A stretch of DNA of 64,000 nucleotides from the NCBI GenBank assembly GCA_022447185.1, contig JAKVAY010000044.1, positions 26,963 to 90,962 on the forward strand, written 5' to 3'. Of this stretch, positions 28,472 to 37,799 are shown piece by piece; within the stretch, counting starts at the first letter, position 1, and each line of letters opens with the position of its first letter. A program made the translations under genes and the position numbers. The notes under the pieces were generated by a model. The model made no database searches and was not told the origin of the DNA. It was given only the letters and a program-made list of their open reading frames with translations. The DNA comes from Fuerstiella sp. GTDB lineage: Bacteria; Planctomycetota; Planctomycetia; Planctomycetales; Planctomycetaceae.

Positions 28472-30103
28472 ATGAATTGGCGACTTGTTGCACGACTACT
28501 CGGACTGCTGTCCCTGTTGATCGCGTGTTGTATGCTGTTGAGTCTCCCCTGGTCGTGGCCCGAATTGGGGCAGACAGCCGTATTTGAATCCGGGGCACTG
28601 AAAGGGATGCTGCTTGCGATCGGTATCAGTACATTGTTTGGAATTGTACTGATCGTCAGCGGTCGCAACTCCTCAGGAAGCGTTCTGCGGAAAGAAGCAC
28701 TGGCTGTTGTGGGACTTGGCTGGCTGCTTTGCGGATTTCTGGGAAGTCTGCCATATGTGTTGTCACCGACCTATCGGCTGGCCGGCGTCCCCATGTCGCT
28801 GACTGATGCAATGTTTGAGTCGATCTCCGGATTTTCCACGACTGGTGCATCAGTTCTGACCCAGCTGGAAGTTCCAGCCGAAATCGATGATTGCGAACTT
28901 GCAGCAAAGAATGGAATCATAGCCTACGTGCCGCGCAGCGTGCTCTTCTGGAGATCGTTGACGCACTGGCTGGGTGGTATGGGCATTATTGTGCTGTTCG
29001 TTGCTCTCCTTGGGCAGTTGGGGGTCGGTGGCAAGGCTCTGATGCGTCGCGAGGTTCCCGGTCCGGTCGCAGATACACTCCGACCGCGCGTGCGCGAAAC
29101 GGCAATGATTATGTGGACGATTTACCTGGTATTGTCGGGCATTCTTGCCCTTGTTTTGCTGTATCAGGGAATGAGTGTGTTCGAGGCCCTCTGCCACACA
29201 TTTGGGACACTGGCGACAGGAGGATTCAGTACGCGTAACGGAAGCGTGGGGGCGTTCGACAGTGCCGGGATCGAACTTACTCTGATCGTTTTCATGCTGG
29301 CCGCCGGTGTCAATTTCAATTTGTACTACGTGTTTTTACGACAACCGTCAGGTTCCGACCGAATCGGTATTCCGCAACGGTTGATGGTGATAACACGTGA
29401 TCCGGAATTCCGGGTTTATTTGGGTATTATTGTGGTGTCAGCAACGACGCTGTCGGTTGTTCTTTTGAATTCCGGTACGTATGAACTGGCCTCAGCGGCA
29501 TCACGACATGCATGGTTCAATATCGCGGCAGTGATCACAACAACGGGATTTGGCACAGAAGACTATGCCGTCTGGCCATGGTTTGGGCAGGCATGGCTGC
29601 TGATTCTCATGTTTGTGGGTGCCTGTTCGGGATCAACCGGTGGCGGAGTCAAAGTGATTCGCTGCATCGTGCTTTTTAAGGTTCTGCTGCTCGAAGCAGA
29701 ACGGGCATTCCGACCAAACCTCATTCGCCCGGTTCGTCTTTCAGGACAACGGATGGCGGATTCGGTTGGGAAAGATGTGTTGATCTATATGTGCCTGATT
29801 GCCGCGATCTTTGCCGGGAGCTGGATGGCACTGGTTGGACTGGAATCGTTCTCACCCCGGTCATTGGAGCAGTGGAACGAATCCGGACAAACGTCTGCGT
29901 CTATTCTGACGGATTGCGCAGGCGCTGTGGCTGCCACGCTGAATAATATTGGCCCGGGACTGGGCGTCTGTGGTCCGCATGGTAACTACACACATTTTTC
30001 CGATCCTGGCAAGATATTGCTGACTCTGCTGATGCTGTTAGGACGCCTGGAGCTGTTCGCTGTGATCGTACTGTTCGTCCCCGGATTCTGGAGACTGCAT
30101 TGA
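28472..30103 (+). CDS. trkH: TrkH-family potassium uptake protein
   Basis: 543 residues, with about ten to twelve membrane segments. Four pore-loop regions can be followed: SISGFSTTGASV, FGTLATGGFSTRNGS, ITTTGFGTEDY and TLNNIGPGLG, each with the selectivity-filter Gly, plus SGSTGGGVKVIRC before the third inter-repeat stretch. It forms the membrane channel of a K+ uptake system. Such systems need the cytoplasmic NAD/ATP-binding partner TrkA/KtrA, which is not encoded nearby. The ATG at 28472 opens directly on the first hydrophobic segment; upstream codons look non-coding. The stop overlaps the TTG start of the next gene by four bases. Confidence 0.93.
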   Translation: MNWRLVARLLGLLSLLIACCMLLSLPWSWPELGQTAVFESGALKGMLLAIGISTLFGIVLIVSGRNSSGSVLRKEALAVVGLGWLLCGFLGSLPYVLSPTYRLAGVPMSLTDAMFESISGFSTTGASVLTQLEVPAEIDDCELAAKNGIIAYVPRSVLFWRSLTHWLGGMGIIVLFVALLGQLGVGGKALMRREVPGPVADTLRPRVRETAMIMWTIYLVLSGILALVLLYQGMSVFEALCHTFGTLATGGFSTRNGSVGAFDSAGIELTLIVFMLAAGVNFNLYYVFLRQPSGSDRIGIPQRLMVITRDPEFRVYLGIIVVSATTLSVVLLNSGTYELASAASRHAWFNIAAVITTTGFGTEDYAVWPWFGQAWLLILMFVGACSGSTGGGVKVIRCIVLFKVLLLEAERAFRPNLIRPVRLSGQRMADSVGKDVLIYMCLIAAIFAGSWMALVGLESFSPRSLEQWNESGQTSASILTDCAGAVAATLNNIGPGLGVCGPHGNYTHFSDPGKILLTLLMLLGRLELFAVIVLFVPGFWRLH

Positions 30104-30867
30104 CGTCCTCACAAAGGTCAGATGCCGACAATAACGTTGTGCTGCTCGGGGCCAGCAACCTTGCTCTGAGCTGGTCTGTACTGATGAGGATCGTATTCAG
30201 TCACTGCACTGGCTTGGTGCATGTCATGACGGCGCATGGCATGGGACGATCCTATTTAGGGCCAAGCTGTTTTGGCTGGCGCAGGCTGCCCGGGATTCTG
30301 GACAGCGATTTGTGGCCCGTGCTGACTCGGTGCCGACAGCCGACTGCGGCACTGATCACAGATCTCGGGAATGATCTTGTCTACGGGCACTCGGCGAAAG
30401 TTGTGACGCAGGCTGCGGCAGATGCAGTCGGACGTCTGCGAGATTTGAATTCCGACTGTCGAATTGTCGTTACCCGGCCTCCGCTTGAATCAGTGCAGGG
30501 ACTTACATTACCGAGGTACCGTTTCTTTCGCTCGGTTCTTTTTCCGATGTGTCGACAATCACTGTCACAAATCGTGGATGCGACATATGAACTGGACGCA
30601 GGGATTCAGGGACTGCACGGTGTTGCTGTCACTGTGCAGCCGGCACACTGGTTTGGAATGGACCCGATTCATATTCGTCGACGATTTCGTAACTGTGCGT
30701 ATTCATCATTCCTCGAATCATGGCCGAACGAAACTGCCGCCGGTTTGTGTACCGGACGTGTGCCTGACAGACGCCCGAAACCAGCAGTTCGTTGGGTCTT
30801 TAACAGAAAAATCGTGTGCGAACAGCCCTCGGTCATCACGAGCCGTGGCTTTGTTTCATCCTGGTAG
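30100..30867 (+). CDS. SGNH-hydrolase-like protein coupled to trkH
   Basis: 255 residues with a TTG start overlapping the trkH stop (TTGA), so translation is probably coupled. It shows the block order of SGNH/GDSL hydrolases: GASN near residue 17 in place of GDS, DLGND near 88-92 (block with the Gly/Asn pair) and DPIHIR near 188 (the DxxH block). The block I position normally holding the nucleophilic Ser is GASN, so a Ser follows Ala; whether it is in register with the true nucleophile is uncertain. No signal peptide. Known SGNH members are esterases or acetyl-hydrolases; a link to potassium uptake is not expected and is unexplained. Confidence 0.7.
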   Translation: MTSSQRSDADNNVVLLGASNLALSWSVLMRIVFSHCTGLVHVMTAHGMGRSYLGPSCFGWRRLPGILDSDLWPVLTRCRQPTAALITDLGNDLVYGHSAKVVTQAAADAVGRLRDLNSDCRIVVTRPPLESVQGLTLPRYRFFRSVLFPMCRQSLSQIVDATYELDAGIQGLHGVAVTVQPAHWFGMDPIHIRRRFRNCAYSSFLESWPNETAAGLCTGRVPDRRPKPAVRWVFNRKIVCEQPSVITSRGFVSSW

Positions 30868-30902
30868 TCGCCTCGACTGATGCAGGGTGCAGTACGACCG
30901 CA

Positions 30903-30917
30903 GCTGTTCTGAACAGC
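30903..30917. other. Fifteen-base palindrome downstream of the SGNH-like gene
   Basis: GCTGTTC-T-GAACAGC is a perfect dyad 36 bases after the SGNH-like stop. The CTGT...ACAG arms recall a LexA box but the spacing (five bases) differs from the known CTGT-N8-ACAG box. There is no T run, so a standard terminator is unlikely. Confidence 0.35.
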
Positions 30918-31138
30918 AGAAATCACGACTGCGTACCGGTTTTTGTTCTGCTTCACGGACTCGCACCACAGATACGCATGAACGCAACCTTGGATTGCTC
31001 ACTCATCCATCAACGCGTTTAACGATTCTCAGCCCGGATACCCGTGTAATCGATTGTCTGACGCAGTCCGCATTTTAAGAATGGTTAAAATAGGGATGCA
31101 CCACTCTCTGGTTCGTCAGCGTGGCACTGGGGTGTGAG

Positions 31139-31666
31139 CTATGCCGCTGGTTTACGTCGCGGCCGACGGATGCCGGCCAACTGAGCAGTGTCCTGAATTC
31201 GTGGTGAGTTCCACATTACGGATTCCACCAGGTCGCTTGCTTTGACCTGTTCCTGTTTGGCGGTCTGAAGCACTCGAACCAACGCCGGCGACAGTTTCAG
31301 CTGGATTCGAACTGTCGACTGGTCGGATGGACCGTGCGATTTCGAATCAGCCTCAACTGTATTCACTAATGGTTTTGAAGCAGATGATGCCGGCGAAAGA
31401 TAGTCGTCAATCAAATTCTGAAGAGACTTAAGAAAATTCAGGAAGCCACGTTCAACCGGGATTCGGCGTGCGTACCGATGGCGTCCGTTGTCCTGCAGGC
31501 ATTTCCTCGCATCGAGTTTGACTTCCAGTTCATCCAGCATCTTTTTGAGATGCCGGATCGGGGGCATACGAAATGAGTGTGCTTCGTCAAACCTCCGGCT
31601 AAAATTTTGCGGAGACGCCTGACCGCTGTGCAAAGAAGTGTCTGATACCTGTGACTTATTTTGCAT
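31139..31666 (-). CDS. Hypothetical protein with possible ribbon-helix-helix-like C-terminus
   Basis: 175 residues, basic. The first half is helical and charged (HLKKMLDELEVKLDARK). The second half contains VRIQLKLSPALVRVLQTAKQ followed by EQVKASDLVESVMW, a strand-helix-helix pattern with alternating polarity that resembles small RHH DNA-binding proteins. It ends in a basic tail (RRPRRKPAA). I do not recognise a family and there is no ribosome site at the listed ATG; an internal ATG (MPPIRHL) is possible. It stands alone. Confidence 0.5.
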   Translation of the reverse strand: MQNKSQVSDTSLHSGQASPQNFSRRFDEAHSFRMPPIRHLKKMLDELEVKLDARKCLQDNGRHRYARRIPVERGFLNFLKSLQNLIDDYLSPASSASKPLVNTVEADSKSHGPSDQSTVRIQLKLSPALVRVLQTAKQEQVKASDLVESVMWNSPRIQDTAQLAGIRRPRRKPAA

Positions 31667-32177
31667 AGATTACGTATATCTGGACTTGGGGAAACGGACG
31701 TCCGCCAGGCGATTGATGACGATTCGGACGAAGTTGTCCCGGTAAAAGATTCGTTAGCCGTGGACTGAGTAGTTTGCAAAGACGATGCACTGGACAATCA
31801 ACCGGCCGGATCCAAAAACAAAATGCATCAATGGATATTTACCCCACAGTAATGTCGTCTGTCTTATGTGTGGACAAATTCTAAGGTAAAACAGAGCCGG
31901 ACCCGTATCAGGTCATCGTCGCCGTCACTGAACGAGGCTGAGCATAAACCGGCAGGATCTGCCGCAGCGGGTCTCGGACGGCAGCCATTGAGATTTGTGC
32001 TGGATGCGCCGGCCTGAGAAGACGCCTCGGATTACCATCCTGAGAAAGATTCCGATCTTGACGTGATTTTGTTAAAGGTCCAAATTCCTGCTGTGAAGAT
32101 AAGTTTCGGCCTGACATAACCCCATGGGGCAGGCCTTTGCCGGTGCATTCCGGACAATTCAGCAATGGAGTGCTGAG
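31667..32177. other. Divergent intergenic region
   Basis: About 510 bases. One short perfect dyad, CGGCAG-GAT-CTGCCG, lies at 31950-31964. TTGACG near 32058 is a lone -35-like hexamer without a partner. No gene or recognisable RNA. Confidence 0.4.
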
Positions 32178-32834
32178 ATGAGCCAGACAGGTAAATGGAT
32201 CGCCGGTTTGTTTATCGGATGTTATCTTGCCGTGCTGTCTTTCGGGATCGCAGGCCACGCGCTGAAATTTGGTTTGGCAGGAAATACGTTGAGCTACTTC
32301 GTTGTCTGGGACATGTTCTGCGGATGGCAGGCGTATGATCAACGGACTCACCTGATCGCAGAATCTGTATCCGGGCGATATTACGATCTGCGTGAGCCCT
32401 GGGGTGAGTTTCATCCCTACGGGAGTCTGGGGCGAATTCAGTACGACGTCTTTGGCCATATGGTTTCAAAGCACATCAATCACCTCCTAACTCACACGCA
32501 ACATGAACCTATTGATTCCGTGTATGTGGTTGAGGAGGCATGGCCGAAGCAATACAACCTTCCCGAACGATTATGGAAACGGAATTTTGGCACCAAACGC
32601 GACAAAATTTCGTATTACCATTTGCGTGCGACCTGTAACGGAGACGGGAACGTTGTCAATCTGAACCCGGACTGGATGAATCAGCAGGTACTCAATTCGA
32701 TTGCGGACAATCCGAGGCTTCGTCATGAAGTTAATCAGGCACATTCCAGCTTCGGAATGTGGTACGTGCCAACGGCCCATACATCGCGTCACGGACTACG
32801 ACAATCGACTGCTGTAGCGCCGTCAACTAACTAA
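32178..32834 (+). CDS. Hypothetical membrane-anchored partner of the HTTM protein
   Basis: 218 residues from the ATG at 32178, chosen for its GGAG upstream. A single N-terminal hydrophobic segment (WIAGLFIGCYLAVLSFGIAG) suggests a membrane anchor; the rest is hydrophilic with several Trp/Tyr (YFVVWDMFCGWQAYDQR, YGSLGRIQYDVFGH) and no known catalytic pattern. It ends 84 bases before the HTTM gene and is almost certainly in the same operon. The conserved-looking WDMF...W region and the pairing suggest it works with the HTTM protein; this is inference. Confidence 0.75.
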   Translation: MSQTGKWIAGLFIGCYLAVLSFGIAGHALKFGLAGNTLSYFVVWDMFCGWQAYDQRTHLIAESVSGRYYDLREPWGEFHPYGSLGRIQYDVFGHMVSKHINHLLTHTQHEPIDSVYVVEEAWPKQYNLPERLWKRNFGTKRDKISYYHLRATCNGDGNVVNLNPDWMNQQVLNSIADNPRLRHEVNQAHSSFGMWYVPTAHTSRHGLRQSTAVAPSTN

Positions 32835-32918
32835 TTTAATCGAGGATCCGGTTCCGTTGAGCGGTCCTAAGCTCTTTGTCCCGGATTGTTACTCTACAAA
32901 CCATGTGAGGATTCAAGG

Positions 32919-34418
32919 ATGAATCGTTCACGACAGAACGACTCGAGCCTGCGAGAAACGATATCGGACTTCTTCTTTGAAGAACAAGTGCCGATGGGAG
33001 CCGCCCTCACGCGAATTTTTCTGCCACTGATGGCGCTACTGCCCATGCTGATGCGGTTTCCGCGTGTGCGGGAGCTGTATTCTTCCGACGGCACGCCAGT
33101 GCAGATGTTTGAGTTGTTCGGCAATGGAGAAGTTTTGCCGATCCCTGGTCCTGGGGCAGCTGTCATTCTCTATTCTCTAATGGTGTTTTGTCTGCTGTGT
33201 GGAATTGTGGGATGGAAAACTCGGCTTTCCCTCGGGATCGGAACAGCACTGTATGTGTACTTCAATCTCATGGATGGAATCGGCACCATGACAAAGTACA
33301 GTGTCATCGCCAGTCATTTGCTGATGTTACTGACGCTGTCGCCATGCGGGAGAATGTGGTCGGTTGATGAGTGGCTGAGACAGCGGCGTAACCAGAATGT
33401 GTCGATTGTTCCACGAGCCTTTCCGGTCTGGTCCATTCGTCTGATGCAGTTACTGTTTGCGTATGTTTATTTTGGAGCTGCGCTCACCAAGATTCAGACC
33501 GATGCGTTCTTCAGTGGAGAACAGATGCGGTACTGGATGCTCAGTAACTGGAATTATGAGAATCCGGTTGGAGAGTTTCTGGCCATGTGGCCTCCCGTGC
33601 TGCTGGTTAGTGCATACCTGACAGTCGTGTGGGAAATTCTGTTCGGATTTCTTGTATGGAACCGTCGACTGCGCCTCCCGATGCTGGCTACGGGTGCCGT
33701 ATTTCACCTTGGCACATGGTTGTTGCTTGGACTGTACATTTTTCCGGCAGTCTGTCTGTCGGGTTATCTGTGTTTTGTCACGTCAGAGGACGTATTCAGG
33801 GTTCGCCGCTGGATGAAATCGCGAGGCCTGCGGCTGGCTGAACTGTGGAAGTTTGGGCCGCGAATACCAGCAGCCATACCATCCGGAGTCACCTGGGCCA
33901 TTGCTGCAGGGCTGTTTGCAGTTGGCAGCGTCGAAGCTGAATACCGGTTCGATTTGTATGGGGTTCGTGGTGAATCCGGATTCATGCCGATCGAAGAGAT
34001 GGATCGTGAACGAGCTGTCTCTCTGATCGCCGGTGCGACTCCTCTGCGCGAAAAAGATAAATTCTTTTCATTCCAGATTGGAAGTACGGCTCTTGGCGGC
34101 CAGTTGGCAAATCGGCGGGAAGTCTTCAAATACGGTGATATTGTCATCGCTGAATGCAACCTTAATCCCCCCCACGAAGATATGTGGGTCGAATGTGTCC
34201 TCGAAGATGCAGACGAGCACAAGATAAATTCGGTTGGTCAGGTGATCACACGGGAGATGTTGCGAGGTCAGTTTACCTTACTGCTTGGAAGCCAACTTTC
34301 GTCGGGCCGTTATTCAATGGTTCTACGCAGCGCCGGACATGAAATCAGCCGGCGATGGTTCACACTGACCGGTCAGTCGCCTGCCTGTGATGTGGACACC
34401 GATGTGTTTGGCAACTGA
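32919..34418 (+). CDS. HTTM-domain (vitamin K carboxylase-like) membrane protein
   Basis: 499 residues with six or more membrane segments in the first 300 residues: RIFLPLMALLPMLM, AVILYSLMVFCLLCGIVG, HLLMLLTLSP, MQLLFAYVYFGAALTKIQ and FHLGTWLLLGLYIFPAVCLSGYLCF. This order and the FGAALTKI segment, whose Lys lies where vitamin K-dependent gamma-carboxylases have an essential Lys, fit the HTTM family. The C-terminal ~170 residues are extramembrane, with no domain I recognise. Biochemical function in bacteria is unknown. The ATG has AGGATTCAAGG just before it. It shares an operon with the 32178 gene. Confidence 0.85.
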   Translation: MNRSRQNDSSLRETISDFFFEEQVPMGAALTRIFLPLMALLPMLMRFPRVRELYSSDGTPVQMFELFGNGEVLPIPGPGAAVILYSLMVFCLLCGIVGWKTRLSLGIGTALYVYFNLMDGIGTMTKYSVIASHLLMLLTLSPCGRMWSVDEWLRQRRNQNVSIVPRAFPVWSIRLMQLLFAYVYFGAALTKIQTDAFFSGEQMRYWMLSNWNYENPVGEFLAMWPPVLLVSAYLTVVWEILFGFLVWNRRLRLPMLATGAVFHLGTWLLLGLYIFPAVCLSGYLCFVTSEDVFRVRRWMKSRGLRLAELWKFGPRIPAAIPSGVTWAIAAGLFAVGSVEAEYRFDLYGVRGESGFMPIEEMDRERAVSLIAGATPLREKDKFFSFQIGSTALGGQLANRREVFKYGDIVIAECNLNPPHEDMWVECVLEDADEHKINSVGQVITREMLRGQFTLLLGSQLSSGRYSMVLRSAGHEISRRWFTLTGQSPACDVDTDVFGN

Positions 34419-34679
34419 ACCACGTCTGTCGAGAGTTTCCGGCCCGACTATCGTCGTATTCGGCAAAGTCGGTGATCTCAAGGCGTGGCAGAGGTGATCT
34501 GTCGGAAATGACGATAGGTCAATGAGCTCTTTGCGTGGTGCGTTTCTGCAAACATTGGAGTGTTTTGTCTGTATAAAGGATGCGGGCTTTTTTTCGTTTC
34601 GATCGGCTCCAGGGAAGGAGACAGCAGGTCGTGTGGCCGAACGTGGTCATTTTTCGATTGCAGGCTTCCGGGGTCATCG

Positions 34680-35774
34680 ATGTCTTTGCACTTACCCACA
34701 GTCGATACGACAACTCGATTGAGACAGTCAGTCGGGTGTCTCGTGTTGGTGCTTTCCACCACTGTTTGCGGAGCACAAATACCAGGTAAAAATGCGTCCG
34801 TGTCTGCAGTAAAGAGCTCAGCAGCAGATTGTGGCTACTGGCTCGTTTCGACATACGAATCTCCCCAGTCCTTTCGCCTGGAGTCACCGGTATTTCGTCC
34901 CTGCGTTAGACACGTTGCGAGTGGATGCCGTACCCGAAATGTCTGTTTCGGGGATATGTGTCAATCACTGTTACCGAATGTCCCCGTCTGCATCTATGTT
35001 CACGGCAGCTTCGTGACTTCGAGCGAGACCGAACACCAGGCAGCAAAGACCCATCGCTGGCTCAGATCGGTGTCCCGTGGTCAATCTCTGCAGATAATCA
35101 ACTTTATGTGGCCGAGTTCCCGGCCAATTGTGATTCCAACTGTCAACCTGGACGTGAATCTGCTTGGACGTCGTGCCGCTCGTAACGGATGGTATCTTGC
35201 AGAACTTATTCGTCATATTCCTCGGGAATGTCCTGTGTGTCTGATTGGACACAGCCATGGCTGCCGAGCGATAGCTTCTGCCCTGCATCTGATGGGTGGT
35301 GGCTCTGTGCAGGGAGTCACTCATCCTTCGGCTCGTTTCAAGGGTCGTCCGATTCGCACAGTGTTTGCGGCATCTGCCATGCGGCACGACTGGTTGAATC
35401 CTGGTGAGCGATACGGGAATGCCCTTTGTGCGACTGGCTGCCTGATTAATCTTAAAAACAGACATGACCCCGCACTTCTGCTCTATCCATTGCGGCACGC
35501 GTTCGCCGGGCATGCACTGGGGTCGACCGGCTTTACCAATGGAGACAAACGTGACCTGCAAGTCTGGTCACGAAAAGTTCAGGACTACGACGTGGAGCAA
35601 CTCATTGGTGTTGGCCACATGTGGCCTCGCTTTCTGCAACATCAGCGTCTCGCCTGGCTGATTCGAAACTTTGTCTACTTTCCGGAGGTGCGGTCAAATG
35701 GCCGAACCGCTTCGTGTGATCAAACAGCTTCAATTGCCGATGATCACAGGATTCCGAGCCCTGTCTCCGGATGA
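34680..35774 (+). CDS. Secreted alpha/beta hydrolase-like protein
   Basis: 364 residues. The chosen ATG opens a signal-like segment (LRQSVGCLVLVLSTTVCGAQ). The core contains the oxyanion-region strand VPVCIYVHGSF near residue 100, and the nucleophile elbow LIGHSHGCRAI near 200 with GHSHG in the GxSxG pattern. A late His (GVGHMWPRF) could complete the triad. The fold resembles bacterial DUF900-like serine hydrolases. Substrate unknown; probably periplasmic. It follows the HTTM gene by 261 bases on the same strand. Confidence 0.75.
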   Translation: MSLHLPTVDTTTRLRQSVGCLVLVLSTTVCGAQIPGKNASVSAVKSSAADCGYWLVSTYESPQSFRLESPVFRPCVRHVASGCRTRNVCFGDMCQSLLPNVPVCIYVHGSFVTSSETEHQAAKTHRWLRSVSRGQSLQIINFMWPSSRPIVIPTVNLDVNLLGRRAARNGWYLAELIRHIPRECPVCLIGHSHGCRAIASALHLMGGGSVQGVTHPSARFKGRPIRTVFAASAMRHDWLNPGERYGNALCATGCLINLKNRHDPALLLYPLRHAFAGHALGSTGFTNGDKRDLQVWSRKVQDYDVEQLIGVGHMWPRFLQHQRLAWLIRNFVYFPEVRSNGRTASCDQTASIADDHRIPSPVSG

Positions 35775-35970
35775 ACGAAGGATCTCACGACATCACCGGA
35801 CTCGGATCGGAATTGTCCGAGGACATCATCTCAAAGAAGCCGGCTTAAGCTTTCTCTGGTCTGTGATCTGGCCTGTCGCTGATGTCGTGAGTATTCAGAA
35901 CCTTTGTGAATCCACAGTTTCACGACTTCAGCTGCTATGACGGCACCTAAAGCCAGACTTTGACGATGTA

Positions 35971-37497
35971 CTAACGCTGAGCCACAGCGTGCTTTGTGTC
36001 TGCAGACTGCAGCAACTGTTCACAGAGAATCGCAATATCTGCGCGGAGTCGGGTCCGGACGTGTTCATCACACAGGCGATCAACTTCCGCTGCCGCGAAC
36101 TCCACTTCATCTCCTGTTGCGTAACCCTCGTTATGAAGTCGCTCCAGGCTTTTCAGATGGCGTTCAGTGACGTTTATTTTAGCAGCGATAAGATCCAGTT
36201 CAGGCTGCCGATCGATGGCCAATTTGAACAAGACGGATCGTCGGCTGTTCACACGGGAGGTGTCAGGGGCACGACCTGACTCGTAACGGTAGAGCGCCAT
36301 GGCATAACAGACAAGGGCTTTTCGTCGTTTCAATTCTGCTGTCAGTCGTTTCTGGGTTGCGGTTGCCAGCATCATCTCGTCACGCGAAATCAGGTGTTGT
36401 CCCGTGAACTGCGGATCACCAGCAGACAGATTTACCAGCATCTGTCTGTGTCTGGTAACCTGGTAGTGAGCGAACTCCAGTTGCCGACGAGTGGCGTCGT
36501 AGGATTCCTTCGCGATCCTCATCAACAGCCCCATTCTATGAACTCGACTGACACTGCCGGTTTGTTCGCTGTCGCTGCAATTCAGACCATTTGCAATATA
36601 GATCTCTCGTTGCAAACCACGGATGAGTCTCCGGACCTGTTTCACTTCCAAATCGATTGCTTGGCCTTCATTATAAGTCGAATCGTCCTTATGGCTTTCC
36701 ATCACCAACTGACGGAAATTTTGAAGACGTGTCACAGTGCGTTCCGCCTGAGTGATCCGCAATCGCCGGCTTCCCACCACCCATCGCCGGGTCGTTTCGG
36801 ACAGCAACATGGTGTGGACTTCAGGCTGCTCAATGCCTTCATTAATCCGATGAGCATACTCAAACTGCAACGGAATCATCAGCATCCTGTCCAGGCGGTG
36901 CGGGTCCGGTGTGATTTTATGCGAAAGGTCTGTGATTGTTTCGTGTTTGAAGAGTTGAGCGGTCGCAGCAACGTTGGTCTGTTCCTGGCACACCTGCTGC
37001 TCGGTCGGGTTCTGATCATGCGCCGTCGTTCTGGAAAATGGTTTTCTTCTCGCTGTCAATGTCTCGATTTTCTGAACAATCGACATCGCACGATGATTTG
37101 ACGGAATCACAACACTGGCACACACATCGTTCCGAAATGCCAGGGGGACCTCAGGAACCAATAGAACAAGTTTTGTGATGCCATCACCCGGAGAATGGGG
37201 TGGGTTGTTGAATTGTGTGCGCTGCAGGCGCAGCAACTCTGACCATTCTGCTGCCTGTGTGGCCAGTTCAACGGTGTGTTGCAGTTCCTGGCGGGACGCC
37301 CGTCCCAGCTTGTGAAGACGTTCTGTCTCGACTCTTTGATGCTTTCGATATTCCATCGCTGCGTCAAATGCCTGAGACTGCTCGACGACTGCTGCCGTCC
37401 ACTTTGACGACATATCCTCTAACGACGCGGTCGGTACATTCGGCGACGCCAGTCCTGCAGCAACGGCAGACTGAATAATGAGCAGGAATTGATGCAT
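35971..37497 (-). CDS. Secreted coiled-coil protein, TolC-like character
   Basis: 508 residues. A short N-terminal hydrophobic stretch (FLLIIQSAVAAGLA) suggests a signal peptide. Most of the rest is predicted long helices rich in Arg, Glu and Leu. Two segments have the same pattern, RLHKLGRASRQELQHTVELA near 60 and RLHNEGYATGDEVEFAAAEV near 465; the L-x-x-x-G-x-A/T-x-x-E pattern occurs in TolC-family outer-membrane channel helices and in HlyD-type adaptors. Without beta-barrel parts a true TolC is doubtful. It runs opposite to its neighbours and no pump genes are adjacent. Confidence 0.55.
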   Translation of the reverse strand: MHQFLLIIQSAVAAGLASPNVPTASLEDMSSKWTAAVVEQSQAFDAAMEYRKHQRVETERLHKLGRASRQELQHTVELATQAAEWSELLRLQRTQFNNPPHSPGDGITKLVLLVPEVPLAFRNDVCASVVIPSNHRAMSIVQKIETLTARRKPFSRTTAHDQNPTEQQVCQEQTNVAATAQLFKHETITDLSHKITPDPHRLDRMLMIPLQFEYAHRINEGIEQPEVHTMLLSETTRRWVVGSRRLRITQAERTVTRLQNFRQLVMESHKDDSTYNEGQAIDLEVKQVRRLIRGLQREIYIANGLNCSDSEQTGSVSRVHRMGLLMRIAKESYDATRRQLEFAHYQVTRHRQMLVNLSAGDPQFTGQHLISRDEMMLATATQKRLTAELKRRKALVCYAMALYRYESGRAPDTSRVNSRRSVLFKLAIDRQPELDLIAAKINVTERHLKSLERLHNEGYATGDEVEFAAAEVDRLCDEHVRTRLRADIAILCEQLLQSADTKHAVAQR

Positions 37498-37799
37498 TGT
37501 GCGCGATCGAACTCTGGAAGCCTGAGTGGACAGATGACTTGTTTAGTTATTCATGTGCAACTCAGGTTCCAAAGATCTGAAAGGGGCGGCGTGCAGTGAG
37601 TCATCCCTGATATTTCGACTGCGGATCCGCGTTGTCCGCACGGCTGAGACTGTTAGTGCTGCAATGACCATGGGCTGGTCGGCTTCCGTGCTTCTGACTC
37701 AGTGGTGGCGAATCAAAATATCAACGTGTCCATGCCCATGGTTCGATGTTGCAAATTCGACACATACACTGCATCGCCGCAACAAATCGTGGCGAACGG
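37498..37799. other. Intergenic region
   Basis: About 300 bases between two minus-strand genes, carrying the promoter for neither in an obvious way. No gene, RNA or strong repeat seen. Confidence 0.4.

Noticed and set aside
30903-30917. Palindrome as a LexA box
   Set aside because: Arms fit CTGT/ACAG but the spacer is five bases instead of eight, and it lies downstream of a gene rather than in a promoter.
31667-32177. tRNA or RNA gene in this and the other gaps over 300 bases
   Set aside because: I looked for the T-loop GGTTCGAxTCC pattern with flanking acceptor pairing and found none; no gap except 58170-58300 gives a recognisable RNA.
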